The notes beneath the pieces are model-generated. The model had not been told where the DNA came from, did no database searches, and saw only the letters and a list, made by a program, of their open reading frames with translations. Position numbers and translations under genes: made by a program. DNA of 64,000 bases from Aminobacter carboxidus (GTDB taxonomy: Bacteria > Pseudomonadota > Alphaproteobacteria > Rhizobiales > Rhizobiaceae), in NCBI RefSeq assembly GCF_014863355.1, contig NZ_JACZEP010000001.1:1-64000 (forward strand), given 5' to 3'. Shown here piece by piece: positions 8,704 to 17,682 of the stretch (positions are counted from its first letter, which is position 1; each line of letters opens with the position of its first letter).

Positions 8704-8871
8704 GAAAAGCCGCCGGTTATCGATGCCTCTTCGCTATCATGGGCGCCATAACGGTCAGTTAAACAAGCGATGAGCGAACGGCCGATTGGCGGACAGGTTC
8801 CACAAGCGGCTGAAATTGCTTAATGAAGACTTCACCGCGCTTTGTTAGGGCATAGGCAGGAACTTGTTGTG

Positions 8872-10047
8872 ATGCATCTGCTGTTTGCCACATCCATCGT
8901 GCCTGACGGAGCACTGTCTTCGGGCTACGAGATCGCCAATCAGGCGATCATCGATGCGCTGCGCCGCGCCGGCGTTCGCGTGACCGTGCTTGGCTTCGGT
9001 TGGCCCGGCAAGCCGCCGTCCGATCCCGAAAACACCATTCTGCTCGGTTCGCTCGACGTGCGCACCGATGCGGCACCCTTGCCGCGTAAGCTTGCCTGGC
9101 TGGCAAGTGCGGTCGCGTCCGGGCTGACATTCGCCTCGGCCAAGCTGCGTATCGTCTCGGATGAAACGGTACGCCAGGCGATCGAGGCGGCGGGGCCGTT
9201 CGACGGCTACATCCTCAATTCGGTGCAGATGGCCGCTGCGTTCGAAAGCATCTTTCGGGACCGGCCCTCGATCTTCGTTGCGCATAATGTCGAGTTTCGC
9301 TCGGCCACCGAGAACTCACGCGCCGCCAATGGCGCTTTCCAGCGCCTGCTGTTTCGCCGCGAGGCCAAACTGCTCGAAGTCATCGAAAAGCGTCTGTGCC
9401 GCAATGCGAGCTTTGTCTTCACCCTGGCCGAAGAGGACCGCGCCGAGTTGGGCGTTGCTTCTGATACGCGTTCGGTGGCGCTGCCGCTGGTCACCCGCTC
9501 GGTGCTTTCAGCCAGCCACGGCAAGCGCACCATCGACTGCGACGCGGCGCTGATCGGTACCTGGACCTGGGAGCCGAACCGCATCGGCCTCGACTGGTTC
9601 CTCGGCAAGGTCGTACCGCACCTGCGCAACGATTTCCGCATCCATATCGCGGGCAGTGTTCCAACTGGCGTGTCATCGCCTCATCCTGGCGTCAGCTTTG
9701 TCGGCCGCGTGCCCGATGCCCAGGCCTTCGTGCGTGGTGCCGCCGTCATCCCGCTTGTCAGCACGTCGGGCAGCGGCGTCCAGCTCAAGACCATCGAGAC
9801 GTTCGAACAGGGCCTGCCGTCGGTGGCAACCGCGCATTCGCTGCGCGGCATCGCCTACAAGCCAGCCAATTGCACCATGACCGACGATCCCGTAGCCTTC
9901 GCCAGGGCGCTTGAACGAACCGTCGATCAGAAGACCGCTGATGTCGACGGTTCGGACTTCCATCGCCGGCAGATCGGCGCTCTCGACCAGGCGGTGGCAC
10001 TCGGCCTCGCCAGGCTTGGTGCGAGCGCACACGAGGTGGCGGCGTGA
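8872..10047 (+). CDS. Glycosyltransferase (GT4-like, GT-B fold)
   Basis: 391 residues. The N-terminal half (MHLLFATSIVPDGALSSGYE, acceptor side) and the C-terminal half with FVGRVPDAQAFVRGAAVIPL, STSGSGVQLKTIETFEQGLP and VATAHSLRG fit a retaining GT-B glycosyltransferase of the GT4/GT1 group. The STSGSGVQLKTIE segment is the usual donor-binding region (EXXXXG variant E-T-F-E-Q-G). ATG 8872 is preferred because AGGA lies about ten bases upstream and the beta-strand MHLLFATS starts there; open frame exists ten codons earlier only from a TTG. The stop overlaps the next gene, so it leads an operon GT4-WecG-DUF6492-like. Confidence 0.75.
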   Translation: MHLLFATSIVPDGALSSGYEIANQAIIDALRRAGVRVTVLGFGWPGKPPSDPENTILLGSLDVRTDAAPLPRKLAWLASAVASGLTFASAKLRIVSDETVRQAIEAAGPFDGYILNSVQMAAAFESIFRDRPSIFVAHNVEFRSATENSRAANGAFQRLLFRREAKLLEVIEKRLCRNASFVFTLAEEDRAELGVASDTRSVALPLVTRSVLSASHGKRTIDCDAALIGTWTWEPNRIGLDWFLGKVVPHLRNDFRIHIAGSVPTGVSSPHPGVSFVGRVPDAQAFVRGAAVIPLVSTSGSGVQLKTIETFEQGLPSVATAHSLRGIAYKPANCTMTDDPVAFARALERTVDQKTADVDGSDFHRRQIGALDQAVALGLARLGASAHEVAA

Positions 10048-10814
10048 GCATGACGATTTCAAAAGCAGCCCCACCCTACCGCAGCATTCTCGGCATCCCG
10101 GTCGCCAGCTTGCGGCGCGACGAGGCGATCTCGCTGCTGTCGCGGATGATCAGGGACAGGACCTTCACCAAGGTCAGCTTCCTAAATGCCCACAACGCCA
10201 ACATCGCTTGTTCCGACAAGGATTTTGCCGCGGTCCTCAACGATTTCCTGGTGCTGGCCGACGGCATCGGCGTCGATATCGCCGCACGCTGGCTCTATGG
10301 CGCGCCCTTTCCCGACAATCTCAATGGCACCGATTTCGTGCCCGACCTGTTGAAGGCCAGCGACAAGCCGCTGACCGTGGCCCTGCTCGGCGCCAAACGC
10401 GCCAATGCCGAGCGGGCGGCCGCGCGCCTGAGTCAGATTGCCCCTCAGCACAAGATCGTGGTGGTTCACGACGGGTTCTTCACGGCCAAGGAGGAGCCTG
10501 GGATCGTCGCTGCCATCGGCAGCCTGCGCCCCGACATCCTGCTGGTCGCGATGGGCGTGCCGCGCCAGGAGATGTGGATCGCGCGGCACATGCGCCCTGA
10601 ACATTGCACGCTGCCGATCGCCGTCGGCGCGCTGCTCGATTTCCTCAGCGGATCGGTCCCGCGCGCGCCGGCGTGGATGCGCCGGCTGCGCCTTGAGTGG
10701 CTGTTCCGCCTGCTTATCGAGCCGGGCCGGCTGTGGCGGCGCTATGTCGTCGGCAATCCGCTGTTCCTGTTTCGCGTGCTGCGCCAGAAGCTCGGCGGGG
10801 GAGAGCGCTCTTGA
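10044..10814 (+). CDS. WecG/TagA/CpsF family glycosyltransferase (GT26)
   Basis: 256 residues with the WecG/TagA/CpsF pattern: ILGIPVASLRRDEAISLL, the signature SFLNAHNANIACSD, VLADGIGVDIAARWLYG, LNGTDFVPDLL, LLVAMGVPRQEMWIARH and VGALLDFLSG. Members transfer UDP-N-acetylmannosaminuronate, N-acetylmannosamine or glucuronate-type sugars onto lipid-linked acceptors; the sugar here cannot be assigned. A GTG at 10044 overlaps the TGA of the preceding gene and is well spaced from GAGG (10033-10036); an ATG at 10050 is the alternative. Its own stop overlaps the start of the next gene, a sign of coupled translation. Confidence 0.88.
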   Translation: MSMTISKAAPPYRSILGIPVASLRRDEAISLLSRMIRDRTFTKVSFLNAHNANIACSDKDFAAVLNDFLVLADGIGVDIAARWLYGAPFPDNLNGTDFVPDLLKASDKPLTVALLGAKRANAERAAARLSQIAPQHKIVVVHDGFFTAKEEPGIVAAIGSLRPDILLVAMGVPRQEMWIARHMRPEHCTLPIAVGALLDFLSGSVPRAPAWMRRLRLEWLFRLLIEPGRLWRRYVVGNPLFLFRVLRQKLGGGERS

Positions 10815-11701
10815 ACGCCAAGGCCATGTCTTCGGCTCCCGATGCGGCGCTGATCACGGCGAGTTACGCCGCCGATTTCGAACGCTGCCGCCTGCTGTGC
10901 GAGACCGTCGACCGCCATGTCGCCGGTGCCTCGCATCATTACCTGCTGGTCGAGCACCGCGACGTGGCGCTGTTTCGGCAACTCGAAGGCAAGCGCCGCA
11001 CCGTCATCGACGAGCGGGAACTGCTGCCGTCCTGGCTGCGCGACATTCCCGACCCGACGAGCCTGTTCAAGCGCCGCGTCTGGCTGAGCCTCAAGGCGCC
11101 GCCTTTGCGCGGCTGGCACGTACAGCAATTGCGACGCATGGCCATCGCCGAAAGGATCGAGCAGGAAACGCTTGTTTATGTCGATTCCGACGTGGCTTTC
11201 CTCAGGTCTTTCGATTGCGCCCGGTTTTGGCGGGACGGCGAGCTCAGGCTGTTCCGGCGTGATGGCGCCTTGCTGAAATCAGGCCACGACAACCATCGTA
11301 CCTGGTCGGCCAACGCGGCGGCCGTGCTCGGCATCGCCGCGCCCGAAATTTCGCCGCACGACTACATCTCGACGCTGATCGCCTGGCGCCGGTCGTCGGT
11401 GCGCGACATGCTCGCCCGCATCGAACAGGTGAGCGGGCGGCATTGGGTCGAGGCGGTGTGCGCGCGGCGCAAGTTTTCCGAATGCATGATCTATGGCCGC
11501 TTCGTCGACGAGGTCGCCAATGGTGCCGGACACTATGTCGGCTCGGAAGAGTTCTGCCGCGTCCACTGGACCGGCACGCCACTCACCGACGCGCAGTTCG
11601 AGGCCTTCGTCGCCGCCATGTCACCCGAGCAGGTGGCGATCGGCATGCAGTCGTTCATTGGCACCGATCTCGGTCGCATCCGCCGGCTTGTCGCCGCCTG
11701 A
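10811..11701 (+). CDS. DUF6492-like protein, probable glycosyltransferase-like
   Basis: About 296 residues. It begins SSAPDAALITASYAADFERC, has TLVYVDSDVAFLRSFD (a DxD-like acidic motif typical of GT-A enzymes) near the middle and a C-terminal HWTGTPLTDAQFE. The overall pattern resembles the DUF6492 family found in rhizobial polysaccharide clusters; that assignment is from memory and unverified. The start is most likely TTG 10811, overlapping the upstream stop, because GGGGAG at 10797-10802 is well placed for it and not for ATG 10826. Third and last gene of this plus-strand unit. Function inferred from context: a sugar-adding step in EPS repeat assembly. Confidence 0.55.
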   Translation: MNAKAMSSAPDAALITASYAADFERCRLLCETVDRHVAGASHHYLLVEHRDVALFRQLEGKRRTVIDERELLPSWLRDIPDPTSLFKRRVWLSLKAPPLRGWHVQQLRRMAIAERIEQETLVYVDSDVAFLRSFDCARFWRDGELRLFRRDGALLKSGHDNHRTWSANAAAVLGIAAPEISPHDYISTLIAWRRSSVRDMLARIEQVSGRHWVEAVCARRKFSECMIYGRFVDEVANGAGHYVGSEEFCRVHWTGTPLTDAQFEAFVAAMSPEQVAIGMQSFIGTDLGRIRRLVAA

Positions 11702-11710
11702 GGCCTAAAA

Positions 11711-11753
11711 GCAATTCCAGGAAAGGTGCGCAGCGGTTTTCCCTAGGAATTGC
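11711..11753. repeat. Rhizobial-type intergenic palindrome
   Basis: GCAATTCC at 11711-11718 pairs with GGAATTGC at 11746-11753; the inner bases AGGAAA and TTTTCC extend the stem around a GC-rich centre (GGTGCGCAGCGG). The pattern CAATTCC-AGGAAA-N-GCGGTTTTCC-GGAATTGCG followed by AAAAC and a purine-rich tail is, from memory, a common dispersed intergenic element in Mesorhizobium and relatives. It lies between two convergent genes and could also act as a transcript end. Confidence 0.55.
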
Positions 11754-11805
11754 GTAAAACCAAGAGAAAGAGAGACACCGCAATTCGGAGGAGCGCGGTA
11801 TGTCT

Positions 11806-13101
11806 CTAGATTGCCCTGGCCGGCCGTCGCAGCGCCGAATAGGTGACGATGGCCGAGGCCAGATAGAGCAGCGTGAACATTCCATTCAGCATCCACACCA
11901 GCGTTGCGGTGTCGGCGACGCGCATCAAAAGCAGCGACAGCAGCGCTGCCTTGAGACCTGCCAGCATGGCGAGATTGGCGGCTCGGATCAACGTCTGGCC
12001 GCGCGCGAACAACAGCTCGGCGTGATACTCGACGAGATTGCGCAGCGCCGGCACGAACAAGGCGAGCCCGACCAGCGGAGCAGCTTCCGAAACATTGCGG
12101 CCGAGGAAATTGGGATAGAAATACAGCACCACGGCGAGGAACAGCAGGGCCGATGTCGAGATCACAAGTATCCCGGCCTCGATGCCGACCTTGACCTTCA
12201 GCCTGGCCAGCATCTCGGGCATCCGCATCATGCGCTGGACCAGCATCATCGAGAAGGTGCGGATCGGAATGGCCGTCAGGTCGACCAGACGCATGACGAT
12301 GGCGTAGATGCCGGCGAGATGCGGCCCGCCGATGGCCAGTACCAGCAGCTTGTCGAACTCCATTTGCAGATAAAACAGCACTTCGGCGCCAGCTACATAG
12401 AGCGAGTCCGAGAGCCGCCGCCAGTATAGATGAGGTGTCAGCCGGAGCCGTTGGCGTGGGTAGAAAAATCCGAAGGCCAGGGCCAGGGAAACGAGATTCG
12501 AAGCGATGTAGAAACCGGCCCAGGCTTCGACCGTGTGGCTCGGCCAGAAGATGAACAGGGCGGCGGCGGCGGCCTTGATCGCAGCTGTCAGGATCGCCAG
12601 CACCGCGGCGCGGCCGAAGCGGCCGAGGCCATTGTTGACGATCATCGCCACTTCGACCGGCCGCCACAACAGCGCCTCGGCGAAGATGACCGCGGCAAAG
12701 ATTGCGGCGGGCATGGCGGTCGAAAAAAACAGGAACCAGGTCAGCGCCGAGGCGGCAATGAGCACTGGAAGCGACAGCGCGGCAAGCATCAGGAAGCCTG
12801 CGGTGTAACTGCCGATCAGCCGTGGCCGGATCGTTGCCGTGCGGTAGAGCGCCGAGATGAAACCGAAGGCCAGCGTGCGCGACAGCATGACGCCGGCGGC
12901 GGAGGCGGTGGCGAACAGGCCGAAATCGGCAATCGAGAGCGTATTGGCGAGCGCGATGAAATAGATCAGCGAAAAGACCAGCCGCCCCATGGAGCCACTG
13001 ATCGCTGAAATGTAGTCGCGAAGGATCGTTTGCCGCTGCGCGACGAAACTGCCGATCCGGTGGCGCAACGGCGTGCGCGGTATGTCGTTCGCCTTGGTCA
13101 T
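11806..13101 (-). CDS. Wzx-like polysaccharide flippase (oligosaccharide flippase family)
   Basis: 431-residue membrane protein with about twelve hydrophobic helices and few motifs, beginning MTKANDIPRTPLRHRIG followed by a helix starting around residue 35 (ISGSMGRLVFSLIYFIALANTL). The distribution of helices and the segment YVAGAEVLFYLQMEFDKLLVLAIGGPHLAGIYAIVMRLVDL in the middle fit the MATE/MVF-type polysaccharide exporters (Wzx/RfbX), which flip lipid-linked repeat units to the periplasm. It is convergent with the DUF6492-like gene and divergent from the Wzz-type gene, giving the cluster a polymerase, flippase and chain-length regulator. Direct family proof needs a profile search. Confidence 0.72.
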   Translation of the reverse strand: MTKANDIPRTPLRHRIGSFVAQRQTILRDYISAISGSMGRLVFSLIYFIALANTLSIADFGLFATASAAGVMLSRTLAFGFISALYRTATIRPRLIGSYTAGFLMLAALSLPVLIAASALTWFLFFSTAMPAAIFAAVIFAEALLWRPVEVAMIVNNGLGRFGRAAVLAILTAAIKAAAAALFIFWPSHTVEAWAGFYIASNLVSLALAFGFFYPRQRLRLTPHLYWRRLSDSLYVAGAEVLFYLQMEFDKLLVLAIGGPHLAGIYAIVMRLVDLTAIPIRTFSMMLVQRMMRMPEMLARLKVKVGIEAGILVISTSALLFLAVVLYFYPNFLGRNVSEAAPLVGLALFVPALRNLVEYHAELLFARGQTLIRAANLAMLAGLKAALLSLLLMRVADTATLVWMLNGMFTLLYLASAIVTYSALRRPARAI

Positions 13102-13264
13102 GATCCAGTTGAACGATAAAACTCAAAGCTTAATGTGCCGTTCTGCGACGGAGCTCTATATACTGCCGTAAAGCAGGAATTAACGTTTTGTTACCCATGT
13201 CTGTTTAGCGTGGGTTAACGACCGGACAGGTGATCCGGACTAGACTTTTGGAAGTTGCCGAACC

Positions 13265-15565
13265 ATGGCCGAATCTGGAAACCGCGAGGACTGGAGGCGC
13301 AAGCGCTCGTTGCTTGCGCTGGACCGGGACGAGGCTGTTCCGAAGCCGCGAGGCTCATCGCTGCTGTCGATGTCGACGGAAGAGGATGGCGACCAGGAGG
13401 ATTTCCAGGATCCCGCGACGCGCCATCGCATGGCGCGCTTCCGGCGCGAGGCCGAACGTGCGGCGCGCGAGCAACTGGCCGAAAAGCCATCCGAACCAGA
13501 GGCAAGGCCGGTTGACGAACGGCCGGCGCAAGCTGCGCCAGATGTACAGGACGCCCGACCGGCACCACCTCCGTCTTCGATGATCGGCAAATGGCGCGAC
13601 AGGACGCGCAGCTCATCCGCCCAGGCGGAGCCGGTTGTTGCCGTGGCTCAGACTGCCGCACAGACCGCACCCCCGGCGCCTTTAGACGAGCCGGATGACC
13701 ACGACGACGTCCGCTGGAAGCCGCTGATCGATCCGATGGCGGTCATCGGCGGCATTACCCGTTCGAAGCTTCTGATCGCCTCGACGACTCTCGCCGGCGC
13801 GCTGCTTGGCGTCGCCCTCGCGCTTTCGACGCCCAAGAAGTACGAAGCCTGGACCGAGATGATCGTCGATCCGCGCAATCTGAGGCTTTCGGACAAGGAA
13901 CTGACCGTCGGCGACCTGCCGTCGGACGCGACGCTGGCCGTGGTCGAAACCCAGGTGCGCGTGCTGACCTCCGGCTCGGTGCTGGTCAAGGTGGTCGACA
14001 AGCTCAATCTGGCTGAAGATCCGGAATTCAACGGAACAGCCGGCGGCGGCTTCAGCGTCGGTGGTTTCATTCGTTCGTTGATCTCCGCCAACAACAACGC
14101 CGCGAGCGATGACCCCGGCCGGCGCCATTCGCTGGCAGCGGAGCACCTCTATGAGGCGTTGACCATCCAAAGGGACGTCAACACCTTCGTCATCTCGATC
14201 GGGGCGAAGACGGAGGATCCCGAAAAATCTGCGCTCATCGCCAACACGATGACCCAGGTCTTCATGCAGACCTTCGGCGAGCTGCAGGCCGGCACGGCCG
14301 GACGCGCAACTGATGAGCTTACTGGCCGCCTCGACGAATTACGCAAGTCGGTCGAAACAGCCGAGCGCAAGGTCGAGGCCTTCAAGTCGGAAAACGAACT
14401 GATCAACCCGCAAGGCAGGCTGATCACCGACGACGAGATCCAGCGCGTCAACGACCAGCTGACGGCGGCGCGGGCACGCACGCTCGAACTCAACGCGCGC
14501 GCCGCCTCGACCCGCGACCTCGGTGTCGATTCGGTGCTGGCCGGCGCCTTGCCCGAAGCGGTCGGCTCGCCGGCAATCACTGAACTCCGCGCTCAGTATG
14601 CGGCCCTGACCCAGGAAGCAGACCGGGCTGCGGTCAGGCTTGGCCCACGCCATCCCGAGCGGCTTGCCGTCGAAGCACAGCTCGGTGGCGCACGCGAACG
14701 GATCGCCAACGAACTGCGCCGGGTGGCCGGTTCCATCCAGGTCGAACTCAAGCGTGCCGTGCAGACGGAGCAGGAGCTTGCGGCGCGCCTTGCCCAGCTC
14801 AAGGTTCGCCAGGCCGATGTCGGCGGCGAAATGGTCACGCTGCGCGAACTCGAACGCGACGTGACCGCCAAGCGTGCCGTCTATGAATCGTTCCTGCTCC
14901 GGGCGCGTGAGACTGGCGAGCAGAAGGACATCAATTCGGGCAATGTGACCATCATCTCGCCGGCATCGCCGCCGCTGCAGTCGACAGGTCCGTCGCGGGC
15001 GATGATTTCGCTGGGTGGCATGCTGCTCGGCTTTGCCTCGGGCGTCGGCATCGGCGCCTTGCGCGGGGCACTTCAAAGCCTGCGCGAAACGGCCAGGCGG
15101 CGCAGCCGCTCGAAGTCAGGCACACGTCGCGAGCAGGCACCGGCGAACAACCGGCCGGACATGCGCGCCGAAACGCCCGCTGCAAGGACCAACGAAGCCT
15201 CGGTGATGCCATCTGTCGCCGCCGTCGACCCGATCATGAATGCCCAGCAGCCGCCGCAGTCCTGGCAGGCGCAGCCGATGCAGCAGCAACCTGGTTACCA
15301 GGTGCCGCAAAGCGGCTTCGAACCATCTTATGCGCCTCAGCCGCAGTCCGGCTATGCCGCGCCGCAACCGGACCACGCAGCGCCTTATCCGTATCGCCCT
15401 GCCTATCGGCAGCGCCCGCCGGACTACTACGCAACGCCGCCGGCGCCACCCCAGGCCGAGTCGCCTGCGCCGCAGAGCCAGATCGACGAGATCAGTGAAA
15501 GCCTGCGCGAGGTTCGCAAGGAGTTGAACCAGCTCAGGGAGCGGCGCTCGCGCCGCTACTTCTGA
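13265..15565 (+). CDS. Large Wzz/GumC-type polysaccharide co-polymerase, kinase-less
   Basis: 766 residues. Residues 1-150 are charged, cytoplasmic and low in complexity. A first membrane helix (about 168-188, LLIASTTLAGALLGVALAL) is followed by the Wzz domain (STPKKYEAWTEMIVDP), a long coiled-coil periplasmic region and the GNVR domain (LAQLKVRQADVGGEMVTLRE, then YESFLLRARETGEQ), then a second helix near 575-600 (MISLGGMLLGFASGVGIGAL). The C-terminal tail is rich in Pro, Gln and Tyr (repeated PQ, QPGYQVPQ, PYPYRPAY) and ends in a short heptad region. No Walker motif is present, so it lacks the tyrosine-kinase domain of ExoP. It sets chain length of the exported polysaccharide. Confidence 0.82.
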   Translation: MAESGNREDWRRKRSLLALDRDEAVPKPRGSSLLSMSTEEDGDQEDFQDPATRHRMARFRREAERAAREQLAEKPSEPEARPVDERPAQAAPDVQDARPAPPPSSMIGKWRDRTRSSSAQAEPVVAVAQTAAQTAPPAPLDEPDDHDDVRWKPLIDPMAVIGGITRSKLLIASTTLAGALLGVALALSTPKKYEAWTEMIVDPRNLRLSDKELTVGDLPSDATLAVVETQVRVLTSGSVLVKVVDKLNLAEDPEFNGTAGGGFSVGGFIRSLISANNNAASDDPGRRHSLAAEHLYEALTIQRDVNTFVISIGAKTEDPEKSALIANTMTQVFMQTFGELQAGTAGRATDELTGRLDELRKSVETAERKVEAFKSENELINPQGRLITDDEIQRVNDQLTAARARTLELNARAASTRDLGVDSVLAGALPEAVGSPAITELRAQYAALTQEADRAAVRLGPRHPERLAVEAQLGGARERIANELRRVAGSIQVELKRAVQTEQELAARLAQLKVRQADVGGEMVTLRELERDVTAKRAVYESFLLRARETGEQKDINSGNVTIISPASPPLQSTGPSRAMISLGGMLLGFASGVGIGALRGALQSLRETARRRSRSKSGTRREQAPANNRPDMRAETPAARTNEASVMPSVAAVDPIMNAQQPPQSWQAQPMQQQPGYQVPQSGFEPSYAPQPQSGYAAPQPDHAAPYPYRPAYRQRPPDYYATPPAPPQAESPAPQSQIDEISESLREVRKELNQLRERRSRRYF

Positions 15566-15676
15566 AATTCTTCCAGGCGGTTTCGAGTTTACGGCACCGG
15601 ACGCCGCAATGGCGAGGTTGCGGGTCGAAAATTTGATGACAATGCCGCCCGAAGCATGCCGCAGACGGAGTAAGCC

Positions 15677-16573
15677 ATGGCTGAGATCATTGACGGAAAG
15701 AGTGTCGCAGCCGAGGTCGTCGAAGGCGTCAAGAAATCCGCGGCCACGCTTGCCGCGCATGGCGTGAAGCCGGGACTGGCGGTGGTCATCGTCGGCGAGG
15801 ATCCGGCGAGCCAGGTCTATGTCGCCAACAAGTCGCGCACCGCCAAGGAGTGCGGTTTCCATTCGGTCCAACACACGCTTGCCGCCGAGACCTCCGAGGT
15901 CGAACTGGTCGCGTTGGTCAAAGCGCTCAATGCCGATGCCGCGATCCACGGCATTCTCGTCCAGCTGCCGCTGCCGGGCCATATCGATGCCGGCAAGATC
16001 ATCCAGACGATCGCGCCCGACAAGGATGTCGACGGCTTCCACTTCATCAATGTCGGTAAGCTTGCCACCGGCGAGCTCGACACAGCACTGGTGCCTTGCA
16101 CGCCGTTCGGCTCGATGCTCCTGATCGAACGCAAGCACGGCAAGGACCTGTCGGGTCTCAGTGCCGTCGTCGTCGGCCGTTCGAACATCGTTGGCAAGCC
16201 GATGGCCAACCTGTTGCTCGCCGCCAACGCCACGGTCACTATCGCCCACAGCCGCACCAGGGATTTGCCGGCACTGTGCCGGACCGCCGACATTCTGGTC
16301 GCAGCGGTCGGGCGGCCGGAAATGGTGAAGGGCGACTGGGTCAAGCCAGGTGCGACCGTCATCGACGTCGGCATCAACCGCATCCCGGCACCTGAAAAGG
16401 GCGACGGCAAGTCCAGGCTGGTCGGCGATGTCGACTTCGCCTCGGCCGCGACAAATGCCGGTGCCATCACGCCGGTTCCTGGTGGCGTCGGGCCGATGAC
16501 AATCGCCATGCTGATGGCCAACACACTGGTGTCGGCCTATCGCCACGCCGGCCTCGAACAGCCAGGCTTTTGA
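15677..16573 (+). CDS. folD: Bifunctional methylenetetrahydrofolate dehydrogenase / methenyltetrahydrofolate cyclohydrolase
   Basis: 298 residues, usual FolD length. It interconverts 5,10-methylene-, methenyl- and 10-formyl-tetrahydrofolate using NADP in the cytoplasm, supplying one-carbon units for purines and formyl-Met. Visible signatures: [20 protein letters not shown] with the catalytic lysine, [46 protein letters not shown] (NADP site) and the end block [19 protein letters not shown]. The start ATG 15677 gives the expected [11 protein letters not shown]. The following regulator gene starts about 70 bases downstream in the same direction. Confidence 0.96.
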   Translation: MAEIIDGKSVAAEVVEGVKKSAATLAAHGVKPGLAVVIVGEDPASQVYVANKSRTAKECGFHSVQHTLAAETSEVELVALVKALNADAAIHGILVQLPLPGHIDAGKIIQTIAPDKDVDGFHFINVGKLATGELDTALVPCTPFGSMLLIERKHGKDLSGLSAVVVGRSNIVGKPMANLLLAANATVTIAHSRTRDLPALCRTADILVAAVGRPEMVKGDWVKPGATVIDVGINRIPAPEKGDGKSRLVGDVDFASAATNAGAITPVPGGVGPMTIAMLMANTLVSAYRHAGLEQPGF

Positions 16574-16644
16574 ATGACCGCGGCGTTGTTGAAACCGGCG
16601 CCGCTTCCTTGCTCATATCGGCCCGTTCTGTAGATTTGGTCGCG

Positions 16645-17607
16645 ATGTCAGAGCCCCACCCCGAAGGCCGCCAGTTCGCTTTCCTGCTGGTCGACAAGTT
16701 CTCGATGTTCTCGCTGGTTGCCGCTATCGACACGTGTCGGTCGGCCAACCGCCTGCTCGGCCGCGATGTCTATGGCTGGACGACGGTATCGGCCGATGGC
16801 GAGGCGGTCATCGCCTCCAATGGGCTGCCGCTCAAGGTCGACTATTCGGTTGCCGACGTGCCGGCTGTCGACATCATGTTCGTCTGCGTCGGCGTCGCCA
16901 CCGAATTTCCCGGCAAGAGCAAGGTGCTCGGCGCGCTCCGCTCCTGGGGACGGCGAGGGGCGGCCCTGGGTGCGCTTTCGGTCGGCTCCTATCTGTTGGC
17001 CGAAGCCGGCCAGCTCGACGGCTATCGCTGCACGATCCACTGGGAGAACCGTGCCGGCTTCATGGAGAAATTTCCCGATATCGAGTGCACTAACAACGTC
17101 TTCGAGATCGACCGCAAGCGCTACACCTGTGCCGGCGTCACCACCTCGATCGACCTGATGCTCGAGATCATCAAGCGCGACTTCGGCGCCAACCTCGCCA
17201 ATGAGGTTGCCAACCAGTTCCAGCATGAGCGCATCCGTTCGGCCGGCGACCGCCAGCGTGTTGGGCCCGAGCGCGATCTCACCGGCAAGTCGGACAAGCT
17301 CAAGCGCATTGTCGAACTGATGGCCGACCATCTCGACGAACCCTTGTCGGCGGTGCAACTGGCCAAGACCGCCGGGCTGTCCGTCCGCCAGGTCGAGCGG
17401 CTGTTCCTGCGCCACCTCAACGTCACGCCGGGGCGCTACTACATGCGGCTCAGGCTTGAGCGTGCCCGTGAACTGCTGCGCCAGACCAATATGCCGATCC
17501 TCGACGTGGCGATCGCCACCGGCTTCACCTCGCACTCTTATTTCGCCCAGAGCTACCGGTTGCAGTTCGGCCGCCCGCCGAGCGAAGAACGCCGCACCAC
17601 CTATTGA
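16645..17607 (+). CDS. GlxA-family AraC-type transcriptional regulator (DJ-1/PfpI + HTH)
   Basis: About 320 residues. N-terminal DJ-1/PfpI-like (GATase1) ligand-binding domain starting FAFLLVDKFSMFSLVAAID, with the strand-loop LGALSVGSYLLAEAGQLDG where the usual catalytic Cys is replaced by Val or Ser; then CTIHWENRAGFMEKFP and CAGVTTSIDLML; C-terminal AraC HTH pair: LSAVQLAKTAGLSVRQVERL and ILDVAIATGFTSHSYFAQSY. Known relatives control glycine betaine, choline and carnitine use, but the ligand cannot be assigned here. ATG 16645 is chosen because the domain begins shortly after; the frame is open back to a TTG at 16570 touching folD. Confidence 0.83.
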   Translation: MSEPHPEGRQFAFLLVDKFSMFSLVAAIDTCRSANRLLGRDVYGWTTVSADGEAVIASNGLPLKVDYSVADVPAVDIMFVCVGVATEFPGKSKVLGALRSWGRRGAALGALSVGSYLLAEAGQLDGYRCTIHWENRAGFMEKFPDIECTNNVFEIDRKRYTCAGVTTSIDLMLEIIKRDFGANLANEVANQFQHERIRSAGDRQRVGPERDLTGKSDKLKRIVELMADHLDEPLSAVQLAKTAGLSVRQVERLFLRHLNVTPGRYYMRLRLERARELLRQTNMPILDVAIATGFTSHSYFAQSYRLQFGRPPSEERRTTY

Positions 17608-17682
17608 TCGGCCTCAGGGTTGTCAGCCCAAGGGGCGTTGTTTAGCTTCGCTGCAATCAAACCTGAATCGGCGAGGGGTAGC

